A DNA stretch of 64,000 nt. Source: an uncultured Synergistales bacterium (GTDB lineage: Bacteria > Synergistota > Synergistia > Synergistales > Aminobacteriaceae). The notes under the pieces were generated by a model. It saw only the letters and a list, made by a program, of their open reading frames with translations. It searched no databases and was not told where the DNA came from. This document shows, piece after piece, positions 8,362 to 18,500 of the stretch (positions within the stretch are counted from its first letter, which is position 1; the number at the start of each line of letters is the position of its first letter). The stretch is from positions 43,148-107,147 of the forward strand of contig CAJOEM010000003.1 in assembly GCA_905233725.1 (NCBI GenBank), in the 5' to 3' direction. The translations under genes were made by a program, and so were the position numbers.

Positions 8362-9327
8362 TTAACGCTGCAAAAATCTCTCGATCAATATTCCGTTTCT
8401 CAATCCGTTAATACTCACCGTGCAGAAACACTCATGTCTCGAACGCGCAAAATTCTTCAGGATCTCATGCACTATGCACGCGCTTCCCAAAATCACGTCC
8501 GCACGATTCGCCGGCAAGCCGATTATATTCTGACGTTCCCTCAAAGTTAATGACGAGTACAATTCTATCTGACGCCTGACATCTCGCTGAGTTATGCGCA
8601 TTCCGTGTAAATTCGACGGCATGAATATCTCGTTCGCACTTTTCACTCCAGCCATCGCGACAACTCCGCCGCCAACTCCGATAATTTTCACCGGTTCAGG
8701 ACTCTCACAAAGATTTTGAATGCCGTATTCGTGCAATTTCTCAGCAATATATTCCAGAGCCTGAGTAATATTTCTGCGCTTGATTATCTCCTGGTTCGCG
8801 AAAAATTTCTCCGTGATATTCACCGCTCCAATCGAGACACTCGTAACTTTCTCAATCTTAGAGCCGCGTCCGAAAACAAATTCCGTGCTGCCTCCGCCGG
8901 AATCAAACATCACGATATTATCATCTTCACTCTTGCTTATATCATGAATCGCACCCAGCCACGAGTATTCAGCCTCTTCTTGACCCGACAAAATCCGGAT
9001 ATTATAGCCCGTCTCTTCACGAACCGCGTTCAGAAACTCCTCCGAATTATCAGCCGCACGCAGCGCCATCGTGCCGACAAGAATTATCTCACTCGCATGA
9101 CGAGCCTGTGATACCATCTTTTTTATCGCGTCAATCGTCTTGACAAAATTCTCGCGCTTGAAATTCTTCCCCTGAATATCACTCAGCACGAACCTTCCCA
9201 ATTTCGTAACTTCTGTCTCATCACGAATTATCAACAATTTCCTTTCGCCACTGAGACGACCGATTCGCATTTTCACCGAATTGCTGCCAACGTCTATTAC
9301 TGCAATATTTCCGCTAAACTCACTCAT
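8362..9327 (-). CDS. ppx: Ppx/GppA-family phosphatase
   Basis: A 321-residue protein with the ASKHA phosphate-binding motifs IAVIDVGSNSVKMRIG (phosphate-1), FDSGGGSTEF (phosphate-2) and IIGVGGGVVAMAG (adenosine motif). The family removes phosphate from polyphosphate ends or from pppGpp. The short, single-module length (about 310-320 residues) matches the short Ppx/GppA form without the C-terminal HD-like domain. It overlaps the 3' end of the YibE/F gene by 8 bases, so the two are probably transcribed together. Confidence 0.9.
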   Translation of the reverse strand: MSEFSGNIAVIDVGSNSVKMRIGRLSGERKLLIIRDETEVTKLGRFVLSDIQGKNFKRENFVKTIDAIKKMVSQARHASEIILVGTMALRAADNSEEFLNAVREETGYNIRILSGQEEAEYSWLGAIHDISKSEDDNIVMFDSGGGSTEFVFGRGSKIEKVTSVSIGAVNITEKFFANQEIIKRRNITQALEYIAEKLHEYGIQNLCESPEPVKIIGVGGGVVAMAGVKSANEIFMPSNLHGMRITQRDVRRQIELYSSLTLRERQNIIGLPANRADVILGSACIVHEILKNFARSRHECFCTVSINGLRNGILIERFLQR

Positions 9328-10450
9328 CTCGACGCTTTATTCCCTCCTGAATTACGAAAAAGAACGCTGTAACCGGAATCGTAAATAATAATCCTAACGT
9401 GCCCGCCAAGCTCTGAATAATTTCCTGTCCAATATACGGGTCATTCAAAATTCCTGCGATATTCACACCGCCGCTGGATATTAACACAGCCATCGGCAAC
9501 GAACTGCCAATATACGCCAATATCAGCGTGTTAATCATACTGCCTAAAACTTCATTGCCAACGTTCAGACCTGCCAGCAATAATCTATCCAACGGGATCT
9601 CCGGGTCATAATCAACAAATTCTGACATCGAAGCCGTGATCGAAACTCCAACATCAAGCACTGCTCCAATCGCTCCGACCATGATCGACGCAAGCAAAAT
9701 CCCGCGCATGTTCAAGCCGGGTAAAGTCGAAGCTAACAATGCTGCACCTTCTCCGCCAAGACCGTTCAACTGCCAGGCATAAACGACTATCATGCCAACA
9801 GCAAATCCGCAAAATACTCCGCCAAGACTTCCCAATAACGCGACGAATCTATATCGCGAACGGCGAACTACGCAAAGAATCGTCAGCGTCGAAATTATAA
9901 ACACGCTCGCCATCGACAGCATAACCGGAGACCAGCCCTTCACAATTAACGGGATCATCACGAATATCAAAATCCCAATCGACGCGAATAATCCTAACAC
10001 TGCGTATAATCCAGATCTGCCAGTAAGCAATATCACCGTCAGAAAAACTCCGACAATAAACGCTCCGACTTCAGGCACTCGAAACGCATCTGAAACCGAA
10101 TATTGCAGCGTGCCGTCTTCAAACACGTCCCAAATCAGCAAATATTTTTTCCCGACGACTATATCAACGCCCATGTTCTCAAGGCGTGAAACCGTGATTT
10201 TCTGCACATTCGAATTCGGATTCGATAGCGGCGAAATTACAATCTCACGCTCAAACACGCGATAATTATCTTTCCCTGAATCCGTGCCTTCGAGAATTTT
10301 CTCATGTTCATCATTGGCTGCGAGAATTTCAACAATTATCGATTCCGTATTACTCCACTTGCGAATTACGACATAACTCAGCGCGTAATAAAACATAATC
10401 GACACAGCCGTCGCAATCATAAGCTTAAAAATAATTTTCCCGATTTTCAT
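9320..10450 (-). CDS. YibE/F family integral membrane protein
   Basis: A 376-residue membrane protein with an N-terminal signal-anchor helix, an extracytoplasmic beta-rich domain (about residues 35-125) and about seven hydrophobic helices. These include GAFIVGVFLTVILLTGRSG and the family-typical GAIGAVLDVGVSITASM. YibE/F proteins are proposed permeases or exporters of unknown substrate. It overlaps rluA-type upstream and ppx downstream by a few bases. No damage seen. Confidence 0.88.
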   Translation of the reverse strand: MKIGKIIFKLMIATAVSIMFYYALSYVVIRKWSNTESIIVEILAANDEHEKILEGTDSGKDNYRVFEREIVISPLSNPNSNVQKITVSRLENMGVDIVVGKKYLLIWDVFEDGTLQYSVSDAFRVPEVGAFIVGVFLTVILLTGRSGLYAVLGLFASIGILIFVMIPLIVKGWSPVMLSMASVFIISTLTILCVVRRSRYRFVALLGSLGGVFCGFAVGMIVVYAWQLNGLGGEGAALLASTLPGLNMRGILLASIMVGAIGAVLDVGVSITASMSEFVDYDPEIPLDRLLLAGLNVGNEVLGSMINTLILAYIGSSLPMAVLISSGGVNIAGILNDPYIGQEIIQSLAGTLGLLFTIPVTAFFFVIQEGIKRRDE

Positions 10451-11403
10451 AACTCAATATCCCAAGCACGAAGCTTTATAAATTCCTGCATATCAGCTGG
10501 CAAAGGCGCACGAAAAATTTTGCCCTCCAGTTCTGCAATCGAAGGGGGCAAATCGTCAGGAAAGCTTATCTCGTATGCGTGCAATAACGGTCGCTTGATT
10601 TTCTTGTCAGTCTTTGCGTTGAACAATCCGTATTTCCTATCGCCGATTATTGGGTGTCCAACGTGTGACATGTGTACGCGTGCCTGATGAGTTCTGCCCG
10701 TGACAAGTTCCAGCATAACAAGCGAATATTGCGAATCTCCGGTCAACTTTCTGCAAAGCGTAATCGCTGGCAATCCGTCAGTCAAATCAACCTTCACGAT
10801 ATTATTCTGCGAGTCTTTCTTCAGTGGCGCGTTAATCTCAAATTCATAGCGATTCTTTATCTCTCCGGAAACAATCGCTGCGTAATATTTCTTAACCGAA
10901 CGTTCCCTGAATAATTCAATCAGCGCTCGAGACGAATCACCGTGTAACGCAAGTGCAATCGCTCCGGTCGTGTTACGATCAAGCCTGTGAACCGCAAACG
11001 CTCGGCCAAAAAGCGAAACTGCTCTCGTGACAATGCTATCTCCACCGGCAACATCCGGCTGAACCAAAATCCCCGCGGGTTTATTCAGGATTAGCACGTT
11101 CTCAGACTTGTAAATAATCCCAACGTTTCCCAAATCCGAAAATTTCCTGGCAAATTTCTTGGCTGCAAAATCTGTAAAATCTGCAGATTCATCGCGCGAA
11201 TCCAACGCCCACGGCACGAGTAACTCATCGCCATCGAACACGTGAACACCTGGATCTCTAACTCTCGACGCATTCACACGAATTGCACCTTTGCGAATCG
11301 CACGCATTATCTCGGACAAGGCTACATTCTTGAATTGCGAACGCAGAAACCTGTCCAAGCGCCTGTCATCATCTTCTCGGGAAATTTTCAATGCGTAACT
11401 CAT
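10447..11403 (-). CDS. RluA-family RNA pseudouridine synthase
   Basis: A 318-residue protein. An N-terminal S4 RNA-binding domain (residues 1-75: DRRLDRFLRSQF and ...KGAIRVNASRV) is followed by the RluA catalytic domain. VHRLDRNTTGAIALAL contains the catalytic aspartate, and GRTHQARVHMSHVGHPIIGDRKYG is the second conserved block. It would modify uridines in 23S rRNA or tRNA; the sequence alone does not separate RluC from RluD. The start overlaps the yhaM-type stop by 4 bases. Confidence 0.93.
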   Translation of the reverse strand: MSYALKISREDDDRRLDRFLRSQFKNVALSEIMRAIRKGAIRVNASRVRDPGVHVFDGDELLVPWALDSRDESADFTDFAAKKFARKFSDLGNVGIIYKSENVLILNKPAGILVQPDVAGGDSIVTRAVSLFGRAFAVHRLDRNTTGAIALALHGDSSRALIELFRERSVKKYYAAIVSGEIKNRYEFEINAPLKKDSQNNIVKVDLTDGLPAITLCRKLTGDSQYSLVMLELVTGRTHQARVHMSHVGHPIIGDRKYGLFNAKTDKKIKRPLLHAYEISFPDDLPPSIAELEGKIFRAPLPADMQEFIKLRAWDIEL

Positions 11404-12446
11404 GGCTGCAAATTATAATCCGGAAATCCTCGCCAGAATTTTCGCTCCAACAGCGGCAAGTAATCCGTCATTTCAAACTGCGGATTCAAGTCTTCAATCT
11501 GACAGCGCCAGTAATTCAACTGGAAATCGAGATTATCGGCTGCACTCACAATTAACGCTTCGGGCATCATCGGCGCAACTGGTGAGCCAAATTCAGGTTT
11601 TCCGTGATGGCTGATTATTATATGCGAAATCGCCGTGACAAAGCGCGAATCCAAATTCTGACTCTCAGCAAACTGCATGAATTTCTCATAACCAAGCGAC
11701 ACGTGTCCAAGCAGATTTCCGTCGAGACTCATCTGTGAGAGCGGCACGTTATTATACGAGTACAGTTTTCCCAGATCATGAAGCAATCCTCCAGCAATCA
11801 CGAGATCTTTATTCACCGGAACTTTGAACGCGTCGTAATGCTTAGCAATCTCCAGTCCCAAATTCGCGACACTCAACGAATGCTCAAGCAATCCGCCAAC
11901 ATACGCATGATGAATCGAAATCGCTGCCGGATAAACTTTGAATTTCTCCCACAAATTTCGCTCGAAAAACACGTGCTGCAAAAATTTTCTCAGCGGCTCC
12001 GAAACCTGCTCTAACAAATTCCGGAATCTGCTCTCAAGTTCCTCGTCAGAAATCGGTGAGCGTTTCGTATAATTTTCCCTGGGATTTTCGCTTGGGTCGA
12101 GATAATACAAGTCGCTGACGTTATACTGCAACTGCTCACGAAATTCCGAAGTCTTACCCGAAATCGACACGACTGATCCGAGAAATTTCAAATCCGAACT
12201 CATCGGGTCAATCGGCACTTCATCGCCGTCAAGCAAGCTCCACCACGTTGAGCCGCCCCAGATTTTCGCATCTAAATCGCCGCTCTTGTCACTAAGCGTA
12301 ATATCCCAGAACGGGTTATCATTGCGATCTTTGCGCTGAGTTAATCTCGAGATCACGCCGGTTGTCATGAACTGAGAATCTTTCGCTAATTGCTTTACTT
12401 CTTTTATCGCTATGTTCTTGATATTCTTGATATTCTTGTTATTCAT
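11400..12446 (-). CDS. YhaM-type 3'-5' exoribonuclease (OB fold + HD domain)
   Basis: A 348-residue protein. An N-terminal OB-fold domain (about 25-125: NPFWDITLSDKSGDLDAKIW) is followed by an HD phosphohydrolase domain with GLLEHSLSVA, LLHDLGKLYSY and SHIIISHHGKPEFGSP as metal ligands. This is the YhaM/CBF1 layout of 3'-5' RNA/DNA exonucleases. The first residues MNNKNIKNIKN are encoded by a 9-bp tandem repeat, so the true start could be a later codon (for example the internal MTTG), although the full length resembles the family. It is the first gene of the leftward run and is divergent from dcd. Confidence 0.88.
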   Translation of the reverse strand: MNNKNIKNIKNIAIKEVKQLAKDSQFMTTGVISRLTQRKDRNDNPFWDITLSDKSGDLDAKIWGGSTWWSLLDGDEVPIDPMSSDLKFLGSVVSISGKTSEFREQLQYNVSDLYYLDPSENPRENYTKRSPISDEELESRFRNLLEQVSEPLRKFLQHVFFERNLWEKFKVYPAAISIHHAYVGGLLEHSLSVANLGLEIAKHYDAFKVPVNKDLVIAGGLLHDLGKLYSYNNVPLSQMSLDGNLLGHVSLGYEKFMQFAESQNLDSRFVTAISHIIISHHGKPEFGSPVAPMMPEALIVSAADNLDFQLNYWRCQIEDLNPQFEMTDYLPLLERKFWRGFPDYNLQP

Positions 12447-12459
12447 GTCATTCGTGATA
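12415..12459. repeat. Degenerate 9-bp tandem repeat at the yhaM-type start
   Basis: About five units of ttcttgata and variants (ttcttgtta, ttcatgtca, ttcgtgata). They encode the N-terminal NIKNIKN and extend past the start codon. Confidence 0.75.
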
Positions 12460-12559
12460 AATTTTTCGTACTAAAATAATTTTTGTATTATTATATCAGC
12501 GTTTTTCAGGCAATATTTTTCACGTGTAATCTAAGCATATAATCTAAGGGAGTGTTTTT

Positions 12560-13081
12560 TTGATTCTATCAGGCATCGAGATTAAAAAACGAATCGGCTC
12601 AGACATAATAATCGACCCGTTCAACGAAAGCAAAATCAACTCGAACAGCTATAATCTTTCGCTGCACAATGAATTACTCGTATACAAAAACGATTTACTC
12701 GACATGCGCGCGCAAAATCCAACCGAGCGAATCATAATTCCAGAATCCGGATTCATTTTGCAACCCGGGAAATTATATCTGGGACGCACCGTCGAATTTA
12801 CCCGGACTGAAAACTTGATCCCAATGCTCGAGGGCAGGTCATCAATCGGCAGGCTCGGCATTTGCATTCATGTCACAGCAGGCTTTGGTGACGTTGGTTT
12901 CGCGGGCTACTGGACGCTGGAATTATTCTGCGTGCAGCCGGTGAGAATTTTCGCGGGCGTATCAATCGCGCAGATCTATTATCACACCGTAACAAAGCCA
13001 TTCGAAACTTACAAGAGCGGCAAATACCAGAACAATCGCGACATTCAAGCCAGTATGCTCTACACAGAATTTGCGAGATAA
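12560..13081 (+). CDS. dcd: dCTP deaminase family protein
   Basis: A 173-residue trimeric dUTPase-fold protein. MLEGRSSIGRLGI is the phosphate-binding motif, and GFGDVGFAGYWTLELF carries the catalytic glutamate of dCTP deaminases. It makes dUTP (or dUMP, if bifunctional) for thymidylate synthesis. The start is a TTG preceded by AAGGGAGTG at good spacing. It heads a rightward run with nadK. The region 12447-12559 holds AT-rich divergent promoter sequence that I cannot resolve further. Confidence 0.9.
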   Translation: MILSGIEIKKRIGSDIIIDPFNESKINSNSYNLSLHNELLVYKNDLLDMRAQNPTERIIIPESGFILQPGKLYLGRTVEFTRTENLIPMLEGRSSIGRLGICIHVTAGFGDVGFAGYWTLELFCVQPVRIFAGVSIAQIYYHTVTKPFETYKSGKYQNNRDIQASMLYTEFAR

Positions 13082-13088
13082 GCTCATC

Positions 13089-13961
13089 ATGAAAAACTTG
13101 GGAATGATAGTCAATCTTCGAAAGCCTGAAGCCGTAAACATGGCGAAATTTCTACTCCAATGGGGACTTGATAATAATTGCCCGTTTCTCTTGCCTCATC
13201 AGGAAGCCAGCGCTCTGACAACTTCGGGACTTGACGACGAACAATGGCTCAAAACCGTAAAATTAGCAATCGTAATCGGTGGTGACGGAACTTTTCTGCG
13301 AGCTGCTAGATATATCCTGGGAACAGAAATTATTCTGCACGGGATCAATCTTGGCAATCTGGGATTCTTAGCGTCAAGCAAGCCCGAACAGGTCGAACTC
13401 GATCTGCAAAACATAATCAGCGGCAAATTCGAAATACTTGAACGCGACGTATTATCCTGCACGATTAACCGCGATGGCTCACAGCTTCACAAACTCTACG
13501 CTCTAAACGACGTAGTTCTCAACACAAACGCAATCGCAAGATTATTACAAATCGAAATCAGATTTAACGACAAGTTTTTCTGCGTGTTGCCTGCTGACGG
13601 TGTGATAATTTCCTCGCCAACCGGCTCAACTGCTTACGCGCTATCAGCTGGAGGCCCGATAATTCCGCCGCACATGGACGCATTATTACTCGTGCCACTT
13701 TGCGCACACACGCTGTATTCAAGACCGATTCTCGCATCAAAAGACGATTGCATATCACTGATCCCTCGGGGAGCTTCACGGGATATTATGCTCACTCAGG
13801 ACGGACAATTAGCATACGAAGTTTTCCCTGGTGACAGGATCGACGTGAAATTATCTTGCTCAAAAAAAATCAGAACCGTCACTCTCGAGAACAAATCATT
13901 CCTGGACATCGTCAACGAGAAATTAGGCTGGGGAGAACGCGTAAAATTATCACATGCTTAA
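13089..13961 (+). CDS. nadK: NAD kinase
   Basis: Phosphorylates NAD to NADP. Motifs: VIGGDGTFLRAAR (GGDGT, substrate and catalytic), GINLGNLGFL, and SPTGSTAYALSAGGPI. The chosen ATG gives 290 residues beginning MKNLGMIVNLRKPEA, which fits the family. The track frame begins at a TTG 18 bases upstream and inside dcd; neither start has a strong ribosome-binding site. The stop overlaps the recN start by 8 bases, indicating an operon dcd-nadK-recN. Confidence 0.94.
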   Translation: MKNLGMIVNLRKPEAVNMAKFLLQWGLDNNCPFLLPHQEASALTTSGLDDEQWLKTVKLAIVIGGDGTFLRAARYILGTEIILHGINLGNLGFLASSKPEQVELDLQNIISGKFEILERDVLSCTINRDGSQLHKLYALNDVVLNTNAIARLLQIEIRFNDKFFCVLPADGVIISSPTGSTAYALSAGGPIIPPHMDALLLVPLCAHTLYSRPILASKDDCISLIPRGASRDIMLTQDGQLAYEVFPGDRIDVKLSCSKKIRTVTLENKSFLDIVNEKLGWGERVKLSHA

Positions 13962-15537
13962 ATCTTTGCAAATCAAGAACATCGGCGGCATATCCGACGC
14001 GAAAATAAATTTTTATCCCGGATTAAACGTCATCACAGGCGAATCCGGCTCGGGAAAAAGCAGCATTATACGTTCTCTCGAATTAATCGCAGCATCACGC
14101 GCATACAACAAATTCATTCGTGCGGGTGAAGCTCGTGGCGAAGTCTGCGCGGAATTCTACAACGGCTTAAAAATTTCACGCAGCGTCTCAAGTTCAGGTC
14201 GCTCAAAATCACGAATCAATTCTGACACAGTGCCGGCTTCAAAAGCATCAGATTTGATAAACTCACTCATGAAAATTCAGAGCCAGTTTGCGAATCTGGA
14301 CCTGCTGAATCAAGACAAGCAACTCGAATTGCTGGACTCATGTCTGCCAGAGAATATCAAGAGCGAATTAATCCCGGAATTTCAGAAAACTTTCGAACTC
14401 GCAAAACAATCTAACCTGAATTTGCGCGCGATGAAAAAACTACGCTCCGAAACTGAGAAAACTTACGGAAATTACCGCGAAATTTTCCAGCTCATGAATC
14501 TCGCACAGCCTGAGCAGAATTTGCAGACATCGCTCGAAAATGCGCTATCCGACACTTCACACAAAATCTCCGCACTCGAAAAAGCGATTCTCAATCTAAA
14601 TATCCTGACTGGCGGTCTATCCGGCGAGGGATTGCTCGAAAACGTGCGCTCTGCATTCGAAAATATTGCTGCTTCACTCACAGCCGAAAATCGCAAAATC
14701 GCAAGTCATTCACTCGACAATCTCGACAAAATCCTCAGAACGCTCAACATATCGCACGAACAAATCCAAGCCGAACAGATAAAACGCGACAAAATCGAAT
14801 CACGCCTCGGGGCACTGCGAAAGCTCAAGCGCATCACGAATATCTCAGACGAAAGCGAACTCATAAAATTCTGCTCAGAAATGCGCGAAAAGCTCAAATG
14901 GCTCGAAAACAGCGAACAGGACTCCGAGAAATTATCCAGCGAAACTTTCGAGTTAAGACGCGAGGCAAATATTCTTGCTCTGGAATTGCGTCATGCCCGG
15001 CAAATTTGCGCCTCAGAATTATCCGAACGTGTGAATAATATTCTCGCAAGTCTTGGAATGCAGGATATAAAATTCGCGATCAAGTTCCAGCCGCTGCCAA
15101 AATTACGCAGCACCGGTGCGGACGAAATCGAGTTCGTATTATCCGAGGGATTGCGTTCAGGTCGTGCGGAAAAAATCGCGTCCGGCGGTGAACTCAGCAG
15201 ATTATTACTCGCGCTGCAAATCTCGCTTCCGGAACGTTGGCTCACACCCGTGATAATCTTCGACGAGGTTGAAGCTGGCTTAGGTGGACGTGCGGCTGTC
15301 TTAACCGGAATGCAGCTGAAGAATCTCTCGAAAAAATGCCAGGTCATTCTCGTAACTCACGAGGCATCAATCGCGGCTCTCGGTGAAAAGCATATTCTCG
15401 TATGTCGCGAAAATTCCGAAACATTCACACGTGAAATTTCCGGTGAAGAACGAGTTCAGGAAATTGCACGAATGCTCTCAGGTCAGCCGGATATAACACA
15501 GGCTCTCGAACACGCAAGAATCTTGCTAAAATCATAA
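13954..15537 (+). CDS. recN: DNA repair protein RecN
   Basis: An SMC-like ATPase of double-strand break repair (527 residues, slightly short). N-terminal Walker A is ITGESGSGKSSIIRSLE, with central coiled-coil segments (about 150-360). Near the C-terminus are the ABC signature (KIASGGELSRLLLALQ), Walker B (PVIIFDEVEAGLGG) and VTHEASIAALG. It overlaps nadK and is followed within 2 bases by a RecB/AddA-like gene, making a recombination-repair operon. Confidence 0.95.
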   Translation: MLKSLQIKNIGGISDAKINFYPGLNVITGESGSGKSSIIRSLELIAASRAYNKFIRAGEARGEVCAEFYNGLKISRSVSSSGRSKSRINSDTVPASKASDLINSLMKIQSQFANLDLLNQDKQLELLDSCLPENIKSELIPEFQKTFELAKQSNLNLRAMKKLRSETEKTYGNYREIFQLMNLAQPEQNLQTSLENALSDTSHKISALEKAILNLNILTGGLSGEGLLENVRSAFENIAASLTAENRKIASHSLDNLDKILRTLNISHEQIQAEQIKRDKIESRLGALRKLKRITNISDESELIKFCSEMREKLKWLENSEQDSEKLSSETFELRREANILALELRHARQICASELSERVNNILASLGMQDIKFAIKFQPLPKLRSTGADEIEFVLSEGLRSGRAEKIASGGELSRLLLALQISLPERWLTPVIIFDEVEAGLGGRAAVLTGMQLKNLSKKCQVILVTHEASIAALGEKHILVCRENSETFTREISGEERVQEIARMLSGQPDITQALEHARILLKS

Positions 15538-15539
15538 TC

Positions 15540-18500
15540 ATGCCAAACGCAAATATAAATCAACAAATCGCAATTCAATCACGCGCAAATCGCATCACAG
15601 TAGACGCATCAGCCGGAACTGGAAAAACCTGGGTATTATCACAGCGTTATTTCTCGATCTTGCTTCAGGACGAACTCACGCCGAATGACATATTAACGCT
15701 GACATTCACTCAGGCAGCAGCAAACGACATGAAAAAACGAATCCAGAATCGCTTTCCTGATTCAAAATCCGAAATCTCAGCTTCACTCGCACAATCCTGG
15801 ATCTCAACAATTCATGCGTTCGCGTCACGATTGCTCAAACAGTCCGGGCTTTCTCTTGACTTAGACCCAACTGCATCTGTAATTTCTCCGCGTCAACAGT
15901 CAGATTTCTGGCTGTCAATCAGGCTTGCACTCGCGTACTCAAATCTGCATTCACTAACAGCTTCTCACGAAAAATTTCTAAACGACACGGCAAAATTCCT
16001 AGACAGCAATTCAACACTATCCGCAGCAGTCAACAAATGGGGCGCAGAATTTCTCACGAGGCTTGCTGAAGATTTTTCAGACTTGCATGCTTCACGTGGG
16101 CTTTCATGGCGTGAGGTCCTCGCAAATTCCGACGAGCCAAAACTAATCGAACGCGCAAAAATCCCCGTCACAAAAATTCTCTCGCAACATTGGGAGCAAA
16201 TTTACTCAAACTGGCAAAACATTCACGACTTGCCAGAGCCGAATCCGAAATCCAAAGGCTACGAAAACGCTCGCATGTTCAACGAAATTTTAAATCATCA
16301 CGACGATTTCACGCCAAGAGATTTCTACACGAAACTCACCAGCAAAAATCTCAGGGCAAGCACAGGCGAACCGTTCAAAAGCTTGAAAGAATTTCTCGGC
16401 GTAACATTCGGAGTATGGCGAAGTTCCCAGCCAAAGCGGATCACGAAAATCACGCAAAATCTCGACACAAAAATCTTAACTCAGGAACTCGAATTACGCA
16501 GCGTCTTGATAAAATTCTGCGCACTGTGTTGGGGAATCTGGGACATTACTAAGCGTCGTCGCGGAATCATGTCATTCTCAGATATGATCTCTCACGCTTT
16601 GCAAGCAATCGAAGAAGGAGCCGTCACGAAAAATTTCGCGCACATTCTTGTCGATGAGTTTCAGGACACAGACCCGCTGCAATACCGAATGATTTGCGCA
16701 CTGGCTGACCAGTCCGAGAACAACAGCTTCTTCGCAGTCGGCGATCCCAAACAGTCAATCTACAGATTCAGGCACGCTGAACCCGAACTATTCGCTCAAG
16801 CAATCGACGCAGCTTCCGAGCGTGTTACTCTCGACGTAAGTTTCAGAACGCGCCCGTCATTGCTCGAACGCATAAACAGAATTTTCGGCTCAATCTGGAA
16901 ACACAGTCTGGGAAATTCCGCGGCAATGTCAAAACTCAGCTACAAGCGCATTCAACCGGCAGAAATTTCACCAGAACGCAACAACGGCACCATGAAAGAC
17001 TTCGAGACGATCTTTCAGGTAAAATACGACTCAGACTCCGTGAAAAATCTCGCGCTGAAATTAGCTCAGAAAGTCAGAACCTGTGTCGATAACAAGCTCA
17101 CAATCTGGGACAAAGATTCGCAAATGATTCGCCCGATTGAATTTGCAGACTTCGCTGTGTTATGCCGAAGCCGAACTCATTACGAAATTCTGGAGGAAGC
17201 TTTTGCCTCGTTCGCAATAAAAACTATTCAGGATCGCAGCACGGGATATTTCGGACGCGGTGAAGTCAGCGATATTATAAGCATGTTGCGTGCATGTGCA
17301 GATTTCAACGACGACGCATCTGTTGCTGGCTGGCTAATGTCGCCATTCTCCGGCGCAAATGAATCGGACGCGCTGAGAATCCTGAAATTACGCTCACAAG
17401 ACAGCAATCGAAAAATCATCAGCATTCTCGAACAGGAACTCCCCGAAATTTTTCACAGGCTCGAACACCTGGCATTAATCGGCGAGATAAAAGGCGCAGC
17501 TTCAGTGATAGAAATCTTTGACCGTGATCGATCCTGGCTGACTGATTACAAATTCGAGAATCGCTTGCGAATAATCCGTAATTTGCGTCAGGCAATTTCA
17601 ATCGCGATGAGTTTTCAGGAGGGCGGAGTTTCTGGATTGTCGGCTTGCAGTGAATGGCTCGGGCGTGCTATGAGCGGCGGCGTTACTCTCGATGAACCGT
17701 CATGGCGCGATAAAAACGAGAACGCTGTCTCATTAATATCTATTCACGGTTCAAAAGGCCTCGAATATCCAGCCGTCGCAATCTTCGAAACAAAGACAAC
17801 TCACAGTGAACACTACGACAATCTCAGAGCGTCACGAGAATTGGGCTTGGTCTTCAGCGATATTCCCGATGAAATGAAACCCGAAATTTTCGATTCAGAA
17901 TCTGACTTGCAAATCTCAGACTGGGACAAGCTACTCAACGAACAGGGCGAACGTGAGGAAGACTTGCGCTTATTCTACGTTGCAGCAACACGTGCGCAGG
18001 ACAGCCTTATATTCTGCTCACTTCTGAAAGAATCCGGTGAAGCCTACGAAAATTCCTGGGCGAAAATTCTGTTCGAACACGCAGCTGAATACATGCAAGA
18101 CTCCGAACCTGAATCCGAATCCAAAATCCAGATTCAAATGCTGGATAAGCCGGATAATACTCAGGATTTGCCAAATTTGCAGCGAGTGAATCTTGCGAGA
18201 ATTAACACACATTTGCGACAGATTTCTGCGACGTCATTTTCACTCTACGAATTTTGCGGCAATGCCTGGCGTAGAAAATATCTGCAGGGGATCAATCTCA
18301 CGTGGGAAAGTCCGGAGAAAGATTTTGCGAACGATGACAACTCAGAATTTTTCGGCGGTGCTGACATTGGCAGCTTGGCTCATTGGGTCTTGTCGAAAAT
18401 TAATCTCAAGTCAGGCGATCATGAATCCGAAATTGCGAAATTGCTAAACAGTCGCGAATCCCTGAATCATTTGCCGGTGAAATTGCGCGGAGTTTGGCGT